A stretch of 64,000 bases of DNA from contig SRSI01000028.1 in assembly GCA_005656395.1 (NCBI GenBank), positions 1,426,001-1,490,000 on the forward strand. Direction: 5' to 3'. The position numbers and the translations under genes were made by a program. Origin of the DNA: Strongyloides papillosus. Taxonomy: Eukaryota; Nematoda; Chromadorea; Rhabditida; Strongyloididae. The notes beneath the pieces were generated by a model, which was not told the DNA's origin, searched no databases, and was given only the letters and a program-made list of their open reading frames with translations. Positions within the stretch are counted from its first letter, which is position 1; every line of letters starts with the position of its first letter. This document shows positions 23,001 to 35,028 of this stretch, piece after piece.

Positions 23001-26000
23001 TATAATTTCAAAAACTCTAACATACCTGTGTTTGAAGTCTTGTTAAACCTCTAATCCAAAGAATTTGTCCACTCCTTTTTTCATGAGTTTCTGGATCTTC
23101 ATACTCTCCGGAGAGGATATGTTCTGTTGACTCAACTTCACCGCTACCAATTGTTAAATTTTCTGAAAGAGCTTTTGTTGGAATTGACGTAACAACTTGT
23201 CCCCAAAGTAAATCTCCAACACCAAATGCTAAACACCAAAGCCATTGTTCAAGATTTAATGGAGCTGTTGAGAACCACCGACCACCAAATTGAACAATAA
23301 ATATTTGTGAAATGAATGTAGCAATCCAAATAATATAGTATATTGGATTAGAAAATAAGCCTTGGAATATATTTCTTTCACCATGAATTTTACGTGCATT
23401 TATTTCATTAAATAGTGTCATCATAACAAATGTATTAAAAACAATTGTGAAATGTTCTGATGGTGGCGAATGAAGTAATGCCCACCTTCCAGACTCAATT
23501 CCAAAAAATAATTCACCATAGAATATGAGAGTAAAGAGAACAATTAGTTGATAAAATGCATGACCAAGAATATTCTTTGACATTGTTCTTGAAATGAGCG
23601 GCGAAGTTCTTCCATATGGCTTTCTTTTTAATAGTTCTTCTGTTGGAAGTTCTGTAGCTAATGCTAATGAAGCAAGAGTATCCATGATTAAATTAACCCA
23701 CAACATTTGTACAGCTTTTAATGGAGTATCTTGAATAGCACATGCACCTACAAATGCTACAACAACAGCAACAACGTTGACTGTAAGTTGAAATTGTAAA
23801 AATTTAGCAATTGAATCGTAAACATTTCTTCCCCACATGACAGCCTTGACAATAGATGTAAAATTATCATCTGTTAATATAATATCAGATGCTTCTTTAG
23901 CTACATCAGTACCAGCGATACCCATTGCAAAACCAACATCAGCTTTCTTAAGAGCAGGTCCATCATTTGTACCATCTCCAGTTACAGCAACAACTTCTCT
24001 ACTTTCGGTAGCACGAGAGTCAATGATTCCTTTTACCAAAATATATTTATCTGTTGGTTGTGCCCTAGCTAAAACACGTAGTTTGGGCCAAATAGCATCA
24101 AGTTTAGCTTGACTAACTTCATTGTTATCATCACGAATACGAGCGTTAAATTCTTTACCTTCAAGTGCAAGAAAATCTTCACCTGGTTTAAGAATACCAC
24201 ATTGTGTTGCAATAGCACGAGCAGTATTGATATTATCTCCAGTAACCATTCTAACAGTTATTCCTGATCTTTGACATTTGGCTATAGCTTCAGGGACTTC
24301 AGGTCTTACAGGATCTTGAATTCCTAGTATTGCTATAGCTGTTAAGTCACAAATAACAGAATCTTCATCATCCCAATCCATGTTTTGAGAAAGTTGGAAT
24401 TGATTTTCATTTGGATTTGAAGTAACATAATCTTTATAAGCTAAGCAAATTGTTCTTAATCCATCAGAAGCCATTGGTTCAATGACATCTCTAACAAGTC
24501 TATCTGCATCCTTTTGACTAAATTTAATTAATTTTCCATCTTTACCAAGAAACCATTTACATTTTTTAAGAATAATTTCTGATGCTCCTTTACTAAATAC
24601 TCTATATCCACCATCTTTTTGAACAACTGTTGACATAGATTTACGAACAGAATTGAAAGTGTAAACTTTAAAAAGACTTTTTTCTGGATTTTTATCACGA
24701 ATAGATTGATATGATTGACCAAGTGCTAAGACAAATCCAAGCATACCACATTCAGTTTTATTTCCAAGTTGCTGAGGTTGTTCACCCATTTTTTTAGATA
24801 GTATTACTTGTGTTGAATAGGCTGAGTTTATTGAAATATTATCACACATAATTTCTCTAGTATTACTATCTAATCTTTCCCATTTTGGTGTTTCTTTATA
24901 ATGAACATCATTTATATAACTTTGTACAACTGTCATTCTATTTGTTGTTAGAGTTCCTGTTTTATCAGAGCAAATACTAGTTGCATTACCCATTGTTTCA
25001 CAAGCATCAAGATGTCTTACAAGATTATTATCTAACATCATTTTTTTAACTGAGTAAGCTAATGAAAGTGTTACAGCTAATGGTAAACCTTCTGGTACAG
25101 CAACAACTAGAACTGTAACTCCTATGATTAAGAAATTAATGAAATGTTGGAAATCAGCAACACTAAATGGTTTCTCATCAATTGCATATCTTGAGATACA
25201 AAATCTTATTACAAGAATAAGCACGGTACATCCAGCAACAAATGATCCAGCATATCCAATTTGAATAGCAAGACGGGTCAATTTAGCTTGCAAAACGGAA
25301 CGTTCCTTTTTACCTTCATCTTCATTTTTAACTGAAGGTGGTTGCTCTTTTGAGGGTCCATTTGCGACATCTTTAATTTCTAAAAAAAATAGTTTCAACA
25401 TATTAATTAAATTAATTTTTTTATATATATCAATATTTCATTGAACCTTTATATTATAAAAAACTTTTTGTTTTGTAGTTAACCTAAAGAAATTTTTTTA
25501 GGATAGTGGAATAAAAAAATGTATTGTAAAAATGCATGCTATATCTATATATATAAAAAAAATATATAAACTTTTAAATAAATAATTTATGCCATATATA
25601 TAGTATACTTAACTGATATATATTTTCAAAAAATAAGAGTTTAAAAATTAAATTATTCCATTATATACTAAAAAAATCATTCAAAATTATTGTTTGTTAG
25701 ATGAATGGAAATAATGTATACATGTACAGTTTTCTAACAAAATTATAAATATAAAAATAATATTTAATATATACAAATCACAACTAAGAAGTATTTTACT
25801 CGGCATTTAAAGCTACTATACGAGATATGGGTTTTTATAAGGTTTCTATATTGAGATTTTCTTCGAGAATCTGTCATTTCCTCATCAAACTTACGATTTT
25901 CAGTTAGAAGTGCTTGATGTGTTCCATCTTCAACAGCTGAATGAACAAAGTCACCTGAAATCAATTATAAAGCACAAGTAGTTGAAAAAAGCTTAAAATG

Positions 26001-27920
26001 TCAGAAAAAAATAAAAATAGAATTATTACAAAAGGAAAATTTAAAAAAATCACACAAAAATACAGTTGTTATTAAACAAACGATATGATTACATAATTGC
26101 ACCAACACAAAACTTTCTGAAACAGTTTTTAAAAAAATCCACATTTAACATTATTTATGTGAAAAAAGATAAATAGACGTTTTTGTTAAGTAAAACTTAA
26201 AAGAAATCAATTGGTGGGCTCTTATAGTTATAAAAAATTATTTTAGTGCGCTCTGAAATTGTTTTGTTAAAAAGAGACAAAACTTACCGATTCTACCAGA
26301 TTCATCCAAAGAATCGGTTGTGTAGGCAACTGATCTGCGTACACGCACTGGAACAAAATTAATATTGAAAATAATTATTTATATATTTAAATAGTTATCG
26401 GTTAAAAGGATTAAACAAAAATAAATACTATTATTCTACTTTTTTTTAAATTATTCAAAAAAAGGCTAACTAAAAGTTTGACCACCACCAATTGTACGAA
26501 AATTAGAAAAAAAATTTACACTGATAAAAATACATAAAAGAAAACAAAAACAACGATACCAAAGTAAGATATCGCTTACCCGATGCTTTGCTTTTACGCC
26601 TTGATCGACGTTCTAAAAATGAAGAAAGGTGAGATTATGATATTGGTGCAATTTGATGATAATATCATATAATATTCGTGTGTTAAAAAAACTACTCATC
26701 CAAAAGAAACCTACCTTCTCTTTTAGCTGCCTTTCTTTCTTCCTCAACGACATCTTTTGCTGCTCCTAATAATGTCATAATAATACCGGTTTGTGAATTT
26801 ACTCCAACAGCAGTTACAAGCATTTTTCCACTACCCTCCATTACATGTGTACCAGACAAGAGCATTGGATCAACATCAACTGATTTCTTGATTTGATCAG
26901 ATTCTCCAGTAAGAGATGATTCATCAATTTTCAGATCATTAGATTGAATTAAAATACCATCAGCTGGTAGTAGATCACCATACTTTATTTGAGCTATGTC
27001 GCCAACAACCAATTCACTAACAACAATTTGAATTGCCTGTCCGCCACGAATGACAGAAAATTTGTGTTCAGTTTCGATTTTAGCTTGAAGGCCACGAAAT
27101 TGTCTTTCTTTAGTGAAATCATTTAAAGCAGTAACAAGAACTACCACTACAACAGATATTAGAATTGCAACTCCTTCAATCCAACCCGCATCGTGCTCAG
27201 ATGAATCGGAAGCTTAAAATTTCAAATAAATATAGTTTATAAAGAAAAAAAACTTACGAGTGTCGGCCTCTTCTGGTGGTCTATAGAATGATAAGGCCAA
27301 AGAAACAATGGCACTTACAAGCAAAATAATTAATGTTACATCCTAAAAAAGGCAATTCATCATTCAAGAAATATCTTTTATGTAATTTAATCTTTAACTC
27401 TTTTTGTTTTAAATTATTTGTATAATAAATTTAAAAACTATTTCTTTTTGTTTTAGAATTAAGTAGGATTAGATATGAAAATTTAAATGATAAATAAAAA
27501 TAAATATGACTATATTATATTTTAATTTTACATATTTTATATCTTAATTATTCTTGAATATTGTTTTTAAGGAATTTTTTTAGCTACTATAGAAAAATAA
27601 CACCATTTAAATGGCAAAAAAATATCTGGTAGGAAAATTTAAGTTATAATTACCTGAAGAGCTTCCCAAACAAGTGTAAAGAAAGACTTTGGTGGATGAG
27701 GCGGGATTTCATTTTTTCCAAAGAAATCTCGACGCCTCTCCAACTCAGCTTCATCTGCCGACAAACCGGTATGTGGATTTGTTTTTAACTTTTCACAAAG
27801 ACCTTCTATGGAACCGTAATCAGACTGGATTTTTTCTTTAGCTTCATTGCTACGATACTCCATAAGAGTGCGGAGCTCATCCACAGTCACTCCATAGGCA
27901 CCCCCAGAAGATGTAGCCAT
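19829..27920 (-). CDS. mca: Plasma-membrane Ca2+-transporting ATPase (PMCA)
   Basis: P2B-type ATPase exporting Ca2+ from the cytosol. The exons, joined in consistent phase, are 27920-27654, 27342-27258, 27212-26715, three small cassettes (26612-26580, 26347-26288, 25954-25895), 25379-23026, and then alternative 3' exons. Visible motifs are an N-terminal [10 protein letters not shown] segment, [13 protein letters not shown] in the actuator, [15 protein letters not shown] in TM4, the phosphorylated Asp in [26 protein letters not shown], and a C-terminal calmodulin-binding start ([15 protein letters not shown]). Two 3' ends are encoded. The distal one (20598-20530 optional, 20059-19933, 19884-19829) gives about 1202 residues with every cassette. 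The proximal one (21903-21421) gives about 1279. A GGCAG acceptor at about 27946 precedes the ATG. It belongs to the MCA-1/2/3 family; which paralogue is uncertain. Confidence 0.95.
20530..20598 (-). other. mca: PMCA optional 23-residue cassette exon
   Basis: This 69-bp exon, flanked by CTCACAG and GTAAGA, encodes [16 protein letters not shown] and seven further residues in phase 0. It sits exactly between LQTQ and IRVVKAF, so including it splits the calmodulin-binding helix, while skipping restores the canonical continuous motif. The clean splice sites and multiple-of-three length support a genuine alternative exon. Confidence 0.75.
21421..21903 (-). other. mca: PMCA proximal alternative 3' terminal exon
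   Basis: This 483-bp exon begins, after a CCTTGCAG acceptor, with [16 protein letters not shown]. That is an alternative version of the second half of the calmodulin-binding domain. It then runs through a 145-residue Ser/Pro/Gly-rich tail to a stop. Joining it to the common exon at 23026 is phase 0 and excludes the distal exons, so two C-termini compete for one donor. Confidence 0.85.
25895..26612 (-). other. mca: PMCA splice-site-A cassette exons (33, 60 and 60 bp)
   Basis: Three small exons (26612-26580, 26347-26288, 25954-25895) lie between the actuator-domain exon and the large catalytic exon. Each has AG/GT borders, a length divisible by three and phase 1 at both ends, so any combination keeps the frame. 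They encode basic ([10 protein letters not shown]), Ser/Thr-rich ([17 protein letters not shown]) and acidic ([20 protein letters not shown]) segments. The place corresponds to the variable 'site A' of animal PMCAs, next to the phospholipid-sensitive region of the first cytosolic loop. The third exon stays open past its GTAAGT donor for about 40 codons, so a longer variant is conceivable. Confidence 0.75.
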
Positions 27921-28581
27921 ATTTAAAAGATTAAGAGAGAATCACCTGCCAGATCAAATATTTAAATGGTGAGACTCTAAATGATGTTAGCTCCAGTCTA
28001 TAACTTTAAGAATTATATGGATATTAAGAAAAAAAATTAACAATAACCACGGCATTTATAATAAAATAAAATATATCTATAAAATTTTTCTTTTAAAGTT
28101 ATTGACAAAGTTATAAATTTTGTGTGCAATTTAATAAATATACTCTCTCCCTCTTGCCATCAATGACAGGTCATTTTGTATGCAATGTTACAAATAATTA
28201 TTACATTATAAAAGTTTATAAAATTATTAATAAAAATAAAATGACATAGAAGAGAAAATAGTTGTTAAAATTTAAAAAAGATATTTTGAAATGTATTATA
28301 AATATATATATATACAATAATAATACTTTTAAAAAATATTTCAAATTAATGTATCCAAAGTCATTTTTAAAAATAAAAGCTAAATTTTTAATTTTCATAA
28401 TAATATACAAAAAAAATATAGAAGTATTATTTTTTAACACTATTTTTTGTTTAGTAAAAATATATTTAAAAAAATAAAAAAAAAGTGGTTATTAACTATA
28501 AAAGCCTGTTAATAACTTTTTTTTACACTGATTCTTATTGTATTTAGTGTTACTTATAATACATACAGACACAAGATATTA

Positions 28582-28638
28582 GATGACATTTTTCAAGCCA
28601 TTAAACATCTATCGTGTTAAATGGTTTTAATTGTCATC
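28582..28638 (+). ncRNA. Pre-miRNA-like hairpin (candidate)
   Basis: A 57-base stretch folds into a stem-loop. GATGACA at the 5' end pairs with TGTCATC at the 3' end. After a small internal loop, AAGCCATT pairs with AATGGTTT (one G-T wobble), then AACAT pairs with GTGTT around a five-base CTATC loop. Size and mismatch pattern suit an animal pre-miRNA. No known miRNA family is recognised, and AT-rich DNA yields chance hairpins. The strand is chosen arbitrarily. Confidence 0.25.
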
Positions 28639-29346
28639 GTTGGTCTTATTTTAAATATATTTATATAAATAAATATAGCAAATATAGAATTGTATTAATT
28701 TTTCCACTTCGCTTGAAAGAAAGGATAAGAAGAAAGGAATTTATACCAATTAAAGGAAAGCTCAAAAAATCGAAGGAAGTATAACGGCAATACATGTGGT
28801 ACACATATTTATCCGGCTATTTCATTCTTCTATACTTACATCCAGCATCAAAAACTCTTTTCTACGGTGCTTTGGCAAATATACATTCCTCTTCCTACTG
28901 TCAATAACGCCAGGGAGAAGCATTTTACATTTTTGCATCATAAGAAATATTACATATATATAGAGAAATAAGAAAAGAACATTGATAGTCTCTCGCCATC
29001 TTCTTTTTTGCCAATATCTATGAATTTATAGGAAAAATATCAGAAAGTATAGGAAGAAAGTTGTAAGATAGAGTAGGAGCAATTGAAGCCATTACGGAGC
29101 AGTCTAAAAGCAAATAGTCTTATTTTCATTATTTTCTTTTGACACTGCGCCATCGTCGCCAGACTTTGGTGAGAGGAAAAAGAAAAATAAAAAGAGTTAA
29201 CTTAAATATGTATTCTTTTCTTTCACTAATATTCTTGTCTCTGGTGTCTAAAAACTATAAAACTATAACATTAGTATAATATTTTGTTGTATGTAAAGAA
29301 ATGTCTTTGTAAAGCTAACATTATTCTTCAAATATTTCCATCAATT

Positions 29347-29384
29347 TATATATATATATAAAAAATCTATATATATATATTTAT
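29347..29384. repeat. TA-rich simple repeat
   Basis: Two short (TA)n runs are separated by AAAAATC. It is an ordinary AT microsatellite. Confidence 0.7.
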
Positions 29385-31534
29385 ATTTACCACTGAAACT
29401 ATATAATAAATAAAAATGACAAGAAAGATGTTAACAACGTACTTTTTGTACCTCTAATGTTTATAAATTATATAAGAAAATAGAAATTAAATAAGTTTAT
29501 TCAAAAAGACCTCTTACTTCCCATTCATGAATAGTCGAAGGCATTTTATATAAAGAAAACTCTAGAAATTGACATCATTTTATATTTCTATTCGGGGACC
29601 ACCTATAACGTCATTAAAAAATGAGTAAAAATTTTTATTTGTCATAAAGAAATAAATTAAACTCATAAATAATGTTGTTAGTGATAAAAATATAAAATAA
29701 GTATATATAAAAAGACTACTACATTTGTCATTCTTCTTTTAATATAAAACGTTTAAAGAAAAGATAACCTCAAAATGTATTTAATTTGGAAAGAAAAATG
29801 ATAAAATAAATTAGGCATTCATTTTCCCATCATTTATCTAGACAAGTTTACTTAAAGTTGGAACGGAAGTCTATGTTCTTGTTGGAGGAAGACATATTTA
29901 TAAATCAAAAACAGGCATACTCTCTCGTTAAGTAATCATTTTGTTATACTAATCACGATTATATGTCTATGATAGGGTCCCCACCTAATCATTACTCAAA
30001 TAATACTAATAGTTTTATATTACTGCCCTTTAAATTAAAAAGAGAAGTCTAACATTATTACACAAAGGTCTATTCTCAAAAAAAAATTAACAAAGTTATG
30101 ATGAGATAGTAAGTATGTAAATAAATAAATAAGCAAAAAAATTTTTTTATAAAAAATAATATAAACATCATTACCAATAAAAAAGTTTGTTTTTTTTTAA
30201 TTTTAATTTTCTAATATTACAAAAATGATGATTTTTATTTTGTCTTACATAATGTTCTTAATTATATTTTTTCAAGAATCGGTGCTTAAAGTAATTGTAA
30301 AAATAAATAGGCTTTTATCCTTTAATAAGAATAAAAAGAGAAAAACAAAAGATTAATTTATGTTATTAGGATTAAAATAAAAGGGTTTGAAATAATTTAT
30401 CAAAAATATTACATATGTACATTAAACACAAAACCCTTATATTTTATCTTAAAATTCCTTTGAGACCAATTAAATAATTTACATATCAATGTTAAAAGAA
30501 TAAACATATTTTTGTTAATATTTTAGATCTTAACTTATATATATATATTTTTTATTTCATATAAAGATGTAAAAAAAGAAGTAAATTGGAAATCTTTTAG
30601 ACATACACATAAAAAGAATGAATCATTCAATGTATATTTAAGTCATTATATATATTTTCCTTTTTTCCTAAGAAACCTCCACTTATACAATATTCTGAAG
30701 GATCATTAAAAATTATAAAAATGATTAAAAGTTGAATATAGAAAAAAACCTTAAATCATATTTATTTAATAGTCAAGCAATAATTTCTATTCCATTATAA
30801 TTAATAGAATTGCTCAATCCTTTTTATTTAGACAAAAATAATATTTCGATTGCGCGAATTTAACATGTCAACAGAAAGATGGTTTATCAATTTTTATTTT
30901 AACCCATCGAAGCAGTCATTTATTTGCCTGAAATCATTTCACACAAATAAAGCTAGTATTTAGTGAATTGTAGATAGTGGTCCTATATTTTAAATATATC
31001 TACATTTGAAGGAACAAATTAATATAATAATTAATGGTCAATGATATTGATAAGAGAAATGATAATAAAATATATATTATTTTGATTCACAAAAAAGAAA
31101 CACATTAATAGTACTTTTTATCTTATAAAACTAATCGTTAGTGATACAAAACATATGTAAAAAGGTCTTTTATTACAAATGGAGCAATGTTAACATTTTG
31201 GAAAAGAAAAAAAATTGTAGGAATCCTGACAAACACATATACATATATATTGGATTTTTTTTCTTTTAAAAATTTCTTTTATAGAATGATTGAGATGTAT
31301 ATATGCATATATATATCATTTTTATTGGTTTGACACTAACAAGTGAATGTAGAAAAATATAACCATATTATATGTCAAATACTAACCCTTAGATGCTTCA
31401 CAATTTTTTACGTCAAAATTTCTGTTGACAAATGATAAATAATTTAAGGAACACAGTAGCTTAAGTTAACTTTGTTAGTGATAAGAAATTTTTACTTGAT
31501 AAAAGGATTACTATCAATAGATATATTATAAATT

Positions 31535-31580
31535 TATATGTATAATATATTATATATATAATATATAAAAATATATATGC
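31535..31580. repeat. TA-rich palindromic simple repeat
   Basis: Alternating TATA and ATATAT words form overlapping palindromes. No function is implied. Confidence 0.6.
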
Positions 31581-34500
31581 ATATTACTTCCCAAAGGTCA
31601 ATAATAACATGCTCATACATATATTTCAACTAAAATTTACTTAATTTTCAAGCCTCCGGAAAATTGTTGTTTGTTGAAGGTAGAAAAAAAGAAGAAATTT
31701 CCATTAGTAATATTTATCCATAAACAAATAAAGTTAAGATGTATATTTATATATATTGAATAGAACATGATATTAGTTAATAGAATTATCGTATTTCATC
31801 ACTAAAAAAAGAATAGTTTTAGAAAATTAGTGAAAAGAAAATGATTACATTTTATGGTATAGGAGTATTATACTCCATTATATATATGTTATCAATTATT
31901 TAAAATTTTTGATTATATCTCTAATATGAACCATCTTATCTATTTCAGTAAAAAGATTAATCATTCTTTTTAATAAATATAAAGCAAGTTTTATTGAAAA
32001 GCAACACATTAATGATAAGTTAAAAAGAAATCGTCATACCTAGTGCCAATTATTTTTAAAATAATACATATAAATATATTTATCACTGATCTTTTTTTTT
32101 CTTTACCCAGTCTTATCAACCAATTTGACAGGGTCATCAAAAAGAGAAGCAGCTGCACAAACGGCAAATTTTTTTCTTTTTTTATTAACAGAGGTTATAT
32201 ATGCTATCTGATCAAGAAGTGATATGTATAGATGAAAAATATTGCAATAGCCTTGTTGTAAACGTTACGACAACATTCACATAAGCGCAATAAGAGCTAA
32301 TAATAACATAAATATGAGGGTTTATTACTTCGAAAATATGTAATTACAAAATCACTACCATTAAATGAGTATAAATAGTAGAAATATGGTAAGTTGAATT
32401 TTTATATCAATCAAATTTAAACTTTTTTATAAATTTCTCTTGAATATATATGAAATATAAAATAAATATATATAGATGGTTAGTCGATAACAATTATTAT
32501 AAACATGGTGTATACTTTATTTATTTATATAAAGCTTTCCTCTATTATTTAATAATTCGTTTGTATAATTGAATGTGGGATGAATTGAGGAGAGTACATG
32601 AATATTTATTAACTTATTAAATTATAAATGTTTCATGAATAAAAGAGCAAAAGTATTAGAGATTTAGTTATTTTAAATAGTTTCAAGTACAATAAGATTT
32701 CAATAAATAGTTCTATTTTTTATACCGATATTTTTTTTATAAAAAATACAATTCTCTTCTTCTGTCAATATATTATATCATTTTAAGATGGAGTTGATAG
32801 ATATGGAAGGGAGGATAATAAAATTGATATACATAAAAGGCATAAAGTGCAATTATTATGATGTATTTGTAATGTTAACAAGTGAAGTGAAAAAATAAGG
32901 AAGGGTAAAATGAAATAACTTAGAGTTATTTAAAAATTCTTTTTAAATAAAAATCTTGTAGAGCTTTATTAATGTACTTGATATAATTCACATATAAAGT
33001 AAAAACCTAACTATACTATTTTTCTTCTTTTTCACCATCTTTTTATATTCCATATCATAAAATTTAAGCTATTGTCTTAGGAGAACTAAAAAAAGGATAG
33101 AAAATACATTTATTAACATGTTATATCTCAAGAGAATCTAACGCTCCACCAAATTTTTTAAAATGAAAAATATAAATTCTCACAATAGAACTATTTTTGA
33201 TTATTTACACACATAACTTTACAAATGAATAATCGTACCAAATTGTATACAATATATTCTTTCTATTCTTAGTCATCTCGTATTATTGTACCTTTTATCA
33301 TATTTACATATCAAATGTTATAATAAAATATAGAAAGTTTTTATTTAAAATAAATTTTATAAGTAAAAAATAAAAAATTTTAAATATTTATATAGAAGAA
33401 AAAGTATGACTTTTGATAGGTAAAAAGTAAAATTGAGGAAATCATGTTTTATTAAATAAAAGTTCTATTTTGATGAAAAAAATTTTTTATATTTAAATTA
33501 CAAAGTATTATATTGGAGTAAGTAAAGGCAAACAAAATAGTAGAAAATGGAGGAGGACAAAATTGAAGGGAGATAGATTATGTGAAATACTCATTATTTT
33601 AAAAGATACATTTCCTCAATTACTTTCAACAACTATCTTCCAAATACAGTTAACCAAAAATTAGTTGGGTTTTTAGATGGACATAACATAATAAATAACT
33701 AAATAGTAAAATCACAACCAATATAAATGAAATTCTTCAACTAAATTTTTCACTCTAATGTTATATAAAGACAATTTTTATCAATAGTATAATTCCTCAA
33801 AAATTTATTTATTACGTAAATGATGATAAGAATTAGTACAGTTATTATCATTATTTTAATCACAATAATAATAACCTGCCATTCTACAATTTTTTGCAAT
33901 ATTTTTCAAATTTGTCAATGAAAAAAATGCTTATCTTGCAATATAACTGATTAAACTCCTATATAAAAAGTTGGACCTTTTAATTTGATGACGCAAAACA
34001 CATATTATTTTTATTTAAAAATTCATTGTTTACGATAGGCTTAACTAATATAATAATTATCTAAAATATTTGCTATAAAAATTTTTTTAATCTTTGACAG
34101 GGATGTGATAATAAAAAAATAAAAAGTTACTAACAAAACAGAATAATTTATGTAGTTTACCACACATAACATAAAAGTGTTTTAAAGAAATTATTTAAAC
34201 ATGATAAATAAAAAGATTACTCTATTATAGTGTAAGTTAAAATAATAGAAAAATATCTTTTTATTCTATTTTTTCTAAAATATCAAAATAATAACAAATG
34301 ATAAATGTGTATTTGTAGATGATAAGAAAAGTAGGACCATGTATTTTGATAAACTGTATAATCTGTATTGCCAAAGATACATCAATGTTTCAAAAAAGAT
34401 TATTGTGACAAATATTAAATAAAAAAAATTTTTTTAAAACAAGCTATTGGGAATTATTTATTTTCCTTTATAAATAGAAATAACATGAATTTTTAACTAA

Positions 34501-35028
34501 ATTATAGAAAAATTGGGGTAAAATTTAAAAAAAATAACAAAGTTAATATGAATGAGACATTGTTTGTTTTCACTAAACATAAAATAATAAAAATGTAAAA
34601 GAAATGTTATTAAAATTAGGTAAAATTTATTTGTTTTTCTATAGATAAATGTTGTAATTTAATATTAATATGAGAAAATGATATTATGTGTAGTGAAAGA
34701 GGGAAAATTAAAAGGATTGTTAATAAATAATTATATAAAAATCAGATAGATTATAAAAAGTAAAATATCCTCTCTATTAAATGCTTTTAATCATGGATTA
34801 TCTAGATAAAAATTTCTAATTATAAAGGAGATATCAATACAAAATAAAATTTTGTTAATTCATCACAATACATTACTCCTATCACAAATAGTTGCAAATT
34901 TTTACTTTTTATCAGTTTATGTACCTAATTTGAATTACAAAAAAATATAATTTAATGCTTATACTTTTACAAAATAAATAAATTTTGAAAGATAAGAATC
35001 TCATATGTATAAATTGTATTGTTAAAAT

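Larger units (their letters stand above)
27946..35028. other. 7 kb non-coding region between PMCA and DUF229 genes
   Basis: The two flanking genes are transcribed away from this gap, so it should hold both promoters. No protein-like frame is present. Notable parts are a CTCTCTCCCTCTTG word at 28143-28156, a pre-miRNA-like hairpin at 28582-28638, and a less AT-rich block at about 28700-29170 with CGCCATCTT and GCGCCATCGTCGCC words that may be the PMCA upstream control region or a non-coding first exon. TA-rich simple repeats lie near 29347-29384 and 31535-31580. The rest is AT-rich with no visible feature. Confidence 0.5.

Noticed and set aside
23837..24112. 91-codon plus-strand frame
   Set aside because: It is antisense to the highly conserved TGDGTNDGP region of the calcium pump and is a shadow frame.
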